Positions 7,301-10,940 of a stretch of DNA of 10,940 nucleotides are shown piece by piece. The translations under genes and the position numbers were made by a program. The stretch is from contig JAEURL010000289.1 of assembly GCA_016789165.1 (NCBI GenBank), positions 1-10,940 on the forward strand. The letters are read 5' to 3'. The notes under the pieces are model-generated. The model searched no databases and was not told the DNA's origin. It saw only the letters and a list, made by a program, of their open reading frames with translations. Source of the DNA: Anaerolineales bacterium (GTDB taxonomy: Bacteria > Chloroflexota > Anaerolineae > Anaerolineales > UBA6663). The first letter of the stretch is position 1. Each line of letters begins with the position of its first letter.

Positions 7301-7428
7301 TGAGCCTGGACAGCGCGCCCGGCCAGGGCACCCGCCTGACCATCCAGATCCCAATCGCCCCCCTGCCCACCGATGCACGGCCGGCCCCGGACCCGACCGA
7401 GGCCCGGCCGCCTGCGGAGACCCTCTGA
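4345..7428 (+). CDS. Membrane sensor histidine kinase (dCache-like, HAMP, PAS, PAS, GAF, HisKA_3, HATPase)
   Basis: This 1027-residue hybrid-free histidine kinase has a transmembrane helix at about 8-27 and an extracytoplasmic region of about 255 residues resembling dCache_1. The latter includes NVADRPYFQ (125-133) and a second half with TLSVLDSAGIILARFPEP. A second transmembrane helix (about 286-308, LLNSLLLLGLLAGAVLAGTW) leads to HAMP (309-362). Two PAS domains follow (about 378-490 and 500-615), then a coiled-coil linker and a GAF domain (630-795). The HisKA_3 dimerisation domain has phosphoacceptor H815 in ARELHDSVSQ. The HATPase has the N-box EAMHNIGKHA (N928), DDGVGF (955-960) and GHLGLRSMRERA. 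This is the NarX/DesK class, which phosphorylates NarL-type receivers such as those at 443 and 2339. The C-terminus carries a Pro/Ala-rich tail. Start ATG 4345 lies 16 bases after the SBP gene, and its TGA overlaps the next ATG (TGATG). The SBPs on either side are candidate ligand-presenting partners. Confidence 0.93.
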   Translation: MLTSSLRFRLLILVLLAVAPAGAFMAYSATQDRAAATAAAEREALRVVRQAARDQAALIEQARQALVYLSQSPALRAGAFPACSTIYSDLRAQYLQAFPRYANLGLIAPDGAVTCSVEPVSGPINVADRPYFQHALRTLEFTIGEAVIDPARGQAFINFVYPVLDFSGQVRLMLFATLNLSWLNDLAAAADLPAGSTLSVLDSAGIILARFPEPERWVGQTFDIGVLPPDLTVGRSEGTLELTGADGVRRLFAYAPLHPQSTGANALSVNVGIPTEVVFAQANRSLLNSLLLLGLLAGAVLAGTWLGGEFLVIRPVERLLRATQRLAAGDLKARAGPAARGQAGELAQLAQAFDQMADALEQRDAVLLARAHQLQESEERYRTLAHNFPNGAVLLFDADLRYTLADGAGLAEVGLSPEALEGRTIQEVFPPEVCALLEPPFRAALAGEASAFEVPFADRLYLVHTVPVRDAAGAVTAGLVTTQDITARQQAEAERREREAQYRSIFESVSDGLFIVNPAGEIVELNPAAARNASDGPALFMPPEYHELFVPEHRAVADDLLRSVSEGVEFRSLALMPRRVGPPLLAEVLGAPILYGGRPHALVVIRDVSEVVQAQQLLEQRVDERTRQLTSLLQVARNVSSTLELEPLLSLILDELQQVVDYRLASLYVLAEDEATLVLLQERGGRDQVGERANLRDYPETREMLRRGEPLLVADVSADTPAAVQWRAAVAAHPQPGKFADIASWLGLPLRARERSLGVLNLAHDQPNYYTPERTRLALALADQAAVAIENARLYERGRDLAALEERQKLARELHDSVSQALYGIALGARTARTLLDRGASSAEALADPLDYVLSLAEAGLAEMRALIFELRPESLKTEGLVAALTKQTDSLRIRHRLEVRTAFGPEPALPLEAKEALYRVAQEAMHNIGKHARAARVDVRLESAGDCAILRVNDDGVGFNPEADFPGHLGLRSMRERAERLGGRLSLDSAPGQGTRLTIQIPIAPLPTDARPAPDPTEARPPAETL

Positions 7429-8840
7429 TGCCGACTTCTCCTCGCCTTCCGCGCCGGCTCTCCCGCCGCGGCTTCCTGAGCGCCACGGCCGGCCTGACGG
7501 CCGCCGGCGCCCTGGCCGCCTGCGCGCCCGCGCCGCGCGCCACCCCCACCGGCGGGCCGGTCCAGCTGGTGTACCAGGATTGGCGCACTGAGTGGTTCCC
7601 GCCCATGGCCCAGACCATGCTGGAGCAGTTCCACGCCCAGCATCCCAACATCCGCGTCTTCTACACGCCGGACCCGGAAGGCCTGCGCGACAAGATGCCG
7701 GCCGCCTTCGCCGCCGGCACCGCGCCCGACGTCTTCCAGGGCTGCTGCGATTACTTCCCGGCCTGGGCCCAGGCCGGCTACACCCTGGACCTGCGCCCGT
7801 TCGTGGCCGCCGACATCGACGCGGCCACCATCGCCGACTGGGACCGCGCGCAGTATCAGGCCTTCTTCACCCGTGACGGGCACCAGTTCGCCCTGCCCAA
7901 GTACCACGGCGCGCTGGCCCTCTACTACAACAAAGACCTGTTCGACGAGGCCGGCGTGGAGTACCCCAGCGCCGCCTGGACCTACACCGATTACGCCGCC
8001 GCCCTGCAGCGCCTGACGCTTGACCGGGACGGCGACGGCCAGATCGACCAGTGGGGCAGCATGCTCGAGCCGATCTACGACCGGCTGCAGGTGCACGTCA
8101 ACGCCTGGGGCGGCCACTACTTGGACCCGGCCGATCCGACCCAGTGCCGCCTGGCCGAGCCGGAGGCCGTGCAGGCCATCGAGTGGCTGCGCGCCCGGCA
8201 CTGGGACGACAAGGTCATGCCGACTTCGCTGGCGGTGCAGAAGCTGCCGCCGCGCGAAGCCTTCTACACCCAGCGGCTGGCGATGGTGGAGGACGGCTCC
8301 TGGGCGCTGAAAGACATCCTGCAGAATGCCCCGTTCCGCCTGGGCGTGGCGCCCATGCCGGCCGGGCCGGTGCGCCGCGCCACCCTGGCTACCACCGACG
8401 GCTACGGCATCTTCGCCGGCACCCAGCACCCCGAGGCGGCCTGGACGCTGCTGAAGTTCCTGATCAGCCAGGATTACGGGCGCGCCATGGCGCGCACCAA
8501 CTTCCTCCAGCCGGCGCGCGCCTCGCTGGTGGACGAGTGGATCGGCTTCATCCGCGCCGAATACCCGGACAAGACCCAGGAGCTGGACCTGGCCGCCTTC
8601 GCCGACGGCCACCTGCAGGGCTACTCGGTGACGGCCGAGGTCTTCGCCAACATGACCGGGGTGCGGGCCATCACCGACGCCGCCTTCGAGGAGATCCTGA
8701 CGCTCGGCCAGGTGACGGTGGCGCCGCGCCTGAGCCAGGCCTGTCAGGCCATCAGCGATATCCAGCAGCGCGGGGCCGGCCCGGCCGGGCCGCTGGCCGT
8801 CCAGGCGGGCGCTGGCGGCTGCGCGGGGGGCTGCAATTGA
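7428..8840 (+). CDS. Extracellular solute-binding lipoprotein, family 1 (twin-arginine signal)
   Basis: This 470-residue exported binding protein starts with a Tat signal: S12-R13-R14-G15-F16-L17 followed by a hydrophobic stretch and lipobox LAAC with lipidated Cys32. It should therefore be folded before export and then anchored as a lipoprotein. Family 1 traits include FHAQHPNIRVFYTPDPEG, FAAGTAPDVFQGCCDYFPAW, FALPKYHGALALYYNKDLFD, and the acidic loop DRDGDGQID (D199, D201, D203, D207). That loop resembles a calcium-binding EF-hand loop and is common in this family. YGIFAGTQHPEAAWTLLKFL and the C-terminal helix also fit. It is only distantly similar to the first SBP, so a different ligand is likely. 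The mature protein has six further cysteines (106, 107, 240, 439, 465, 469); the last two sit in a Gly-rich tail ending GGCAGGCN. The ATG shares one base with the kinase stop (TGATG), implying translational coupling. The substrate is unknown; a sugar is most likely for the family. Confidence 0.92.
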   Translation: MPTSPRLPRRLSRRGFLSATAGLTAAGALAACAPAPRATPTGGPVQLVYQDWRTEWFPPMAQTMLEQFHAQHPNIRVFYTPDPEGLRDKMPAAFAAGTAPDVFQGCCDYFPAWAQAGYTLDLRPFVAADIDAATIADWDRAQYQAFFTRDGHQFALPKYHGALALYYNKDLFDEAGVEYPSAAWTYTDYAAALQRLTLDRDGDGQIDQWGSMLEPIYDRLQVHVNAWGGHYLDPADPTQCRLAEPEAVQAIEWLRARHWDDKVMPTSLAVQKLPPREAFYTQRLAMVEDGSWALKDILQNAPFRLGVAPMPAGPVRRATLATTDGYGIFAGTQHPEAAWTLLKFLISQDYGRAMARTNFLQPARASLVDEWIGFIRAEYPDKTQELDLAAFADGHLQGYSVTAEVFANMTGVRAITDAAFEEILTLGQVTVAPRLSQACQAISDIQQRGAGPAGPLAVQAGAGGCAGGCN

Positions 8841-8864
8841 GCCGGCCGGCCCGGGCCGGGCGGC
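8841..8864. repeat. Strong GC palindrome in the gap between the second SBP and the second sensor
   Basis: Immediately after the TGA at 8838-8840 lies a 24-base near-perfect palindrome. Its 14-base core CCGGCCCGGGCCGG (8846-8859) is perfect, and four further pairs flank it after one G/G mismatch. In RNA it could fold into a very stable stem-loop. No T-run follows, so it is not a classical intrinsic terminator. It could stop 3' decay of the upstream mRNA or attenuate read-through into the sensor gene. Its role is inferred. Confidence 0.5.
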
Positions 8865-8868
8865 GTTC

Positions 8869-8875
8869 AGGGGAA
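8869..8875 (+). promoter_or_regulatory. Ribosome binding site deciding the GTG start of the second sensor
   Basis: AGGGGAA lies 8 bases before the GTG at 8884. No ATG is available before the first membrane span (the first in-frame Met codon is residue 37, inside the span), so this site supports initiation at GTG. Confidence 0.55.
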
Positions 8876-8883
8876 GCCCGCCG

Positions 8884-10940
8884 GTGACGACACCCACCCT
8901 CCCCAGCCCGCGGCGCGGGTCGCTCCGCCGGCGCATCCTGGCCTGGACCTTCTTTCCGGCGGCCCTGATCCTGGCCGGGGTGGCCGTGGCCATGTACTTC
9001 GCCTACCAGAACATCACCGAAGAGCTGCTGGTCGACCGCGACAAAGAGCTGGCGCGCCTGCGGGCCGGCGAGCTGGCCAACAGCCTGAGCGAATACTCGC
9101 GCGGGCTGGCGGCGGTGGCCCGCGACCTCGGCCTGGCCGAGACCAGCTCGGCCGCGCAGCAGGCGGTCCTGGCCGCCGCCCGCAACCGCCTGATCTACTT
9201 TGACGGCGGCACCTTCATCCTCAACAACCTCGGGCGCGTCATCGCCGCCGAGCCGGCCCGCTCGGACATCATGGGGTTGGATTGGTCCACCCGCCCCTAC
9301 TTCCGGCCCCTGATCGGCGGCACCAGCGAGGCCGTCTTCTCCGACATCGAGGCCGACGGTCCGCAGGGCGCGCGCGTCATCGCCATCGCCGTGCCGATCA
9401 GCAACCCCCGCAACGAATTCCTGGGCGCCCTGGTGGGCATGTTCCGCCTGGGCGCCGATACCATCAGCCCGTTCTACGGCACCATCCTGCGGCTGCGCCT
9501 GGAGCGCAACGGCGAGGCCTATGTCATCGACCAGCGCGGCAACCTGATCTACGCCTCCGACCCCGATTTGATCGGCACCTCCTTCAGCGGCCATGCCGTG
9601 GCGAGCCTGGCCCTCACCGGTGAGGTGGGCGCGGTGCGCACCCAGGCCCCTGACGGCCGCGAGGTACTGGCCAGCTTCGGCCCCATGCCGGGCGCCACCT
9701 GGCGCCTGGTGATTGAAGAAGACTGGGAGGCCCTGACCCGCTCCAGCACCGTCTACGGCCAATTCCTGCTGGCCCTGCTGGCGCTGGGCGTGCTCGCGCC
9801 CGTGGTGGTGGTGGCCATCGGCGTGCGGCGCATCACGGGCCCAATCGCCGAGCTGGTGGCGGCCTCGCGCCAGGTGGCCAGCGGCAACTTCGGCCGGACC
9901 GTGGCGGCGCGCACCGGCGACGAGCTGGAGGAGCTGGCCGACCAGTTCAACCGCATGTCGGCCGAGCTGCAGGCCTCCTACGCCAACTTGGAGCAGCGCG
10001 TGGCGGCGCGCACCCGCGAGCTCTCCACCCTGCTCAAGATCGCGCGCGACGTGACCTCCACCCTGGACGTGGAGCCGCTGCTGGGCGTGATCCTGGACCA
10101 ACTGCGTTCGGTGATGGACTACACCGGCGCCGCCATCCTGACGGCCGAGGGCGATGGCCTGCGCTTCCTGGCCTACCGCGGCCAGCCCCTGCCGGCCGGC
10201 GCCGAGCAGGCGCGCCTGCCGCTGACCGGCGGTGTGGGCGAGCAGGTGATCATGCGCGGCCAGCCCGTCATCATCGCCGACATCCGCGCCCCGGAGGTGG
10301 CCGTGGACCAGCCGGCCGGCTCCCCGCAGCGGCTGCGCTTCATCGTCGGCTACATGCGCGCGCTGCTGGCCGTGCCGCTGACGGTGAAGGAGACGCCGCT
10401 GGGCCTGCTGGCGGTCTTTCACAGCCAGCCCGGCCACTTCACCGCCCAGCAGGGCGAGCTGGCCTTGGCCTTCGCGGCCCAGGCGGCGGTGGCCATCGAG
10501 AACGCCCGCCTGTTCAAGGACGTGCAGCGGCGCGGCGACCAGTTCCGGCTGCTGAGCGAGGTCAGCCAGCGCATCACGTCGATCCTGGACGCCGCCGAGC
10601 TGATGAAGGAGACCGTCCAGCTGATCAGCCAGACCTTCGGCTACTACCACGTGGGCATCGGGCTGGTGGTGGGGGACCGCGTGGTCTACCAGGCCGGCGC
10701 CGGGCAGCTGTGGTCCCAGCGACTGGTGCGCTTTGCGCCGGAAGGCCTGCTGGTGAACCAGGAGGGCATCACGGGCTGGGTGGCCGGCACCGGCCAGCCG
10801 CTGCTGGTGCGCGACGTGGCCCAGGAGCCGCGCTACGTCTGGATGGAGGGCAGCCAGACGCGCTCCGAGCTGACCGTGCCGATCCGGGCCAAGGACCAGG
10901 TCATCGGCGTGCTGGACGTGCAGAGCGACAAGCTGGACGG
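8884..10940 (+). CDS. Membrane sensor protein, probable histidine kinase (dCache-like, HAMP, GAF, GAF; 3' end outside window)
   Basis: The frame runs from GTG 8884 to the window edge without a stop, giving 685 residues of a longer protein. A basic N-terminus (SLRRRILAW) precedes a transmembrane helix at about 18-40. The extracytoplasmic region (about 42-290) has dCache_1 traits: FILNNLGRVIAAEPARSD, STRPYFRPLIGG, VIAIAVPISNPRNEFLGALVG, and a second half AYVIDQRGNLIYASDPDLIG. A second helix (about 293-315) is followed by HAMP (about 316-368), a coiled-coil linker, GAF1 (about 377-544, ending AVAIENARLF), and GAF2 (about 550 onward) with GITGWVAGTGQPLLVRDV and VPIRAKDQVIGVLDVQS. The linker and GAF1 start (ARTRELSTLLKIARDVTSTL) match the equivalent part of the kinase at 4345, so a HisKA/HATPase output is expected. 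The output domain is not visible, so a guanylate cyclase, GGDEF or phosphatase cannot be excluded. It starts 43 bases after the Tat SBP gene, repeating the SBP-then-sensor order. Confidence 0.9.
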   Translation, partial: MTTPTLPSPRRGSLRRRILAWTFFPAALILAGVAVAMYFAYQNITEELLVDRDKELARLRAGELANSLSEYSRGLAAVARDLGLAETSSAAQQAVLAAARNRLIYFDGGTFILNNLGRVIAAEPARSDIMGLDWSTRPYFRPLIGGTSEAVFSDIEADGPQGARVIAIAVPISNPRNEFLGALVGMFRLGADTISPFYGTILRLRLERNGEAYVIDQRGNLIYASDPDLIGTSFSGHAVASLALTGEVGAVRTQAPDGREVLASFGPMPGATWRLVIEEDWEALTRSSTVYGQFLLALLALGVLAPVVVVAIGVRRITGPIAELVAASRQVASGNFGRTVAARTGDELEELADQFNRMSAELQASYANLEQRVAARTRELSTLLKIARDVTSTLDVEPLLGVILDQLRSVMDYTGAAILTAEGDGLRFLAYRGQPLPAGAEQARLPLTGGVGEQVIMRGQPVIIADIRAPEVAVDQPAGSPQRLRFIVGYMRALLAVPLTVKETPLGLLAVFHSQPGHFTAQQGELALAFAAQAAVAIENARLFKDVQRRGDQFRLLSEVSQRITSILDAAELMKETVQLISQTFGYYHVGIGLVVGDRVVYQAGAGQLWSQRLVRFAPEGLLVNQEGITGWVAGTGQPLLVRDVAQEPRYVWMEGSQTRSELTVPIRAKDQVIGVLDVQSDKLD

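Noticed and set aside
8019..8050. Dockerin or EF-hand domain in the second SBP
   Set aside because: The DRDGDGQID loop is single, lacks the acidic residue at position 12 of a canonical EF-hand, and occurs commonly within family 1 binding proteins, so it is part of the SBP fold.
8841..8864. Intrinsic terminator after the second SBP
   Set aside because: The stem is strong but no T-run follows, and the next gene begins 20 bases further on with its own ribosome binding site.
7098..8993. 631-residue minus-strand frame spanning the kinase end, the second SBP and the next gene start
   Set aside because: It crosses three plus-strand genes and has no motif or plausible start signal.
8752..10650. 632-residue minus-strand frame opposite the second sensor
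   Set aside because: Antisense shadow; the plus strand encodes transmembrane, Cache, HAMP and GAF features throughout.

Overview
The window is a high-GC, densely packed bacterial signal-transduction locus. Its predicted products are response regulators, a regulated PP2C-type phosphatase, two exported substrate-binding lipoproteins and two large membrane sensor proteins. The very high GC, the GAF/PAS-rich kinases with dCache-like sensors, and the lipoproteins without an obvious outer-membrane system suggest a Chloroflexota bacterium (Anaerolineae/Caldilineae-like). That assignment is an inference from gene style. No rRNA or other taxonomic marker is present.

Layout. Positions 1-336 are read on the minus strand: a 5' fragment of a response regulator (1-70) behind a possible 65-residue membrane protein (139-336). 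A divergent regulatory region (337-442) has an extended -10 box and three copies of a TCCGTC half-site. From 443 to the right edge everything is on the plus strand and looks like one operon: (1) a REC / degenerate LuxR-HTH / GAF / SpoIIE-RsbU phosphatase fusion (443-2305); (2) a NarL/FixJ-type response regulator (2339-2989); (3) a Sec-type lipoprotein of extracellular solute-binding protein family 1 (2982-4328); (4) a membrane histidine kinase with dCache-like, HAMP, two PAS, GAF, HisKA_3 and HATPase domains (4345-7428); (5) a second solute-binding lipoprotein with a twin-arginine signal (7428-8840); (6) a second dCache-like/HAMP/GAF/GAF sensor, cut by the window end (8884-10940+). The genes overlap or are at most 43 bases apart.

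How they may work together. The HisKA_3-type kinase is the class that phosphorylates NarL-type receivers, and two such receivers lie just upstream. Binding-protein and Cache-sensor genes alternate (SBP, kinase, SBP, sensor) and no ABC permease or ATPase is visible. The simplest model is that the two SBPs are extracytoplasmic co-receptors that present ligands, probably carbohydrates, to the sensors, rather than or in addition to feeding a transporter encoded elsewhere. The signal would then split into a transcriptional branch (the intact regulator) and a phosphatase branch (the fusion), the latter probably acting on an anti-sigma-antagonist partner-switching circuit encoded outside the window. 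The architecture is read from the sequence. The ligand-sensing and branching model is inference.

No tRNA, rRNA, CRISPR array, insertion sequence or phage gene was recognised. No non-coding stretch exceeds 300 bases.
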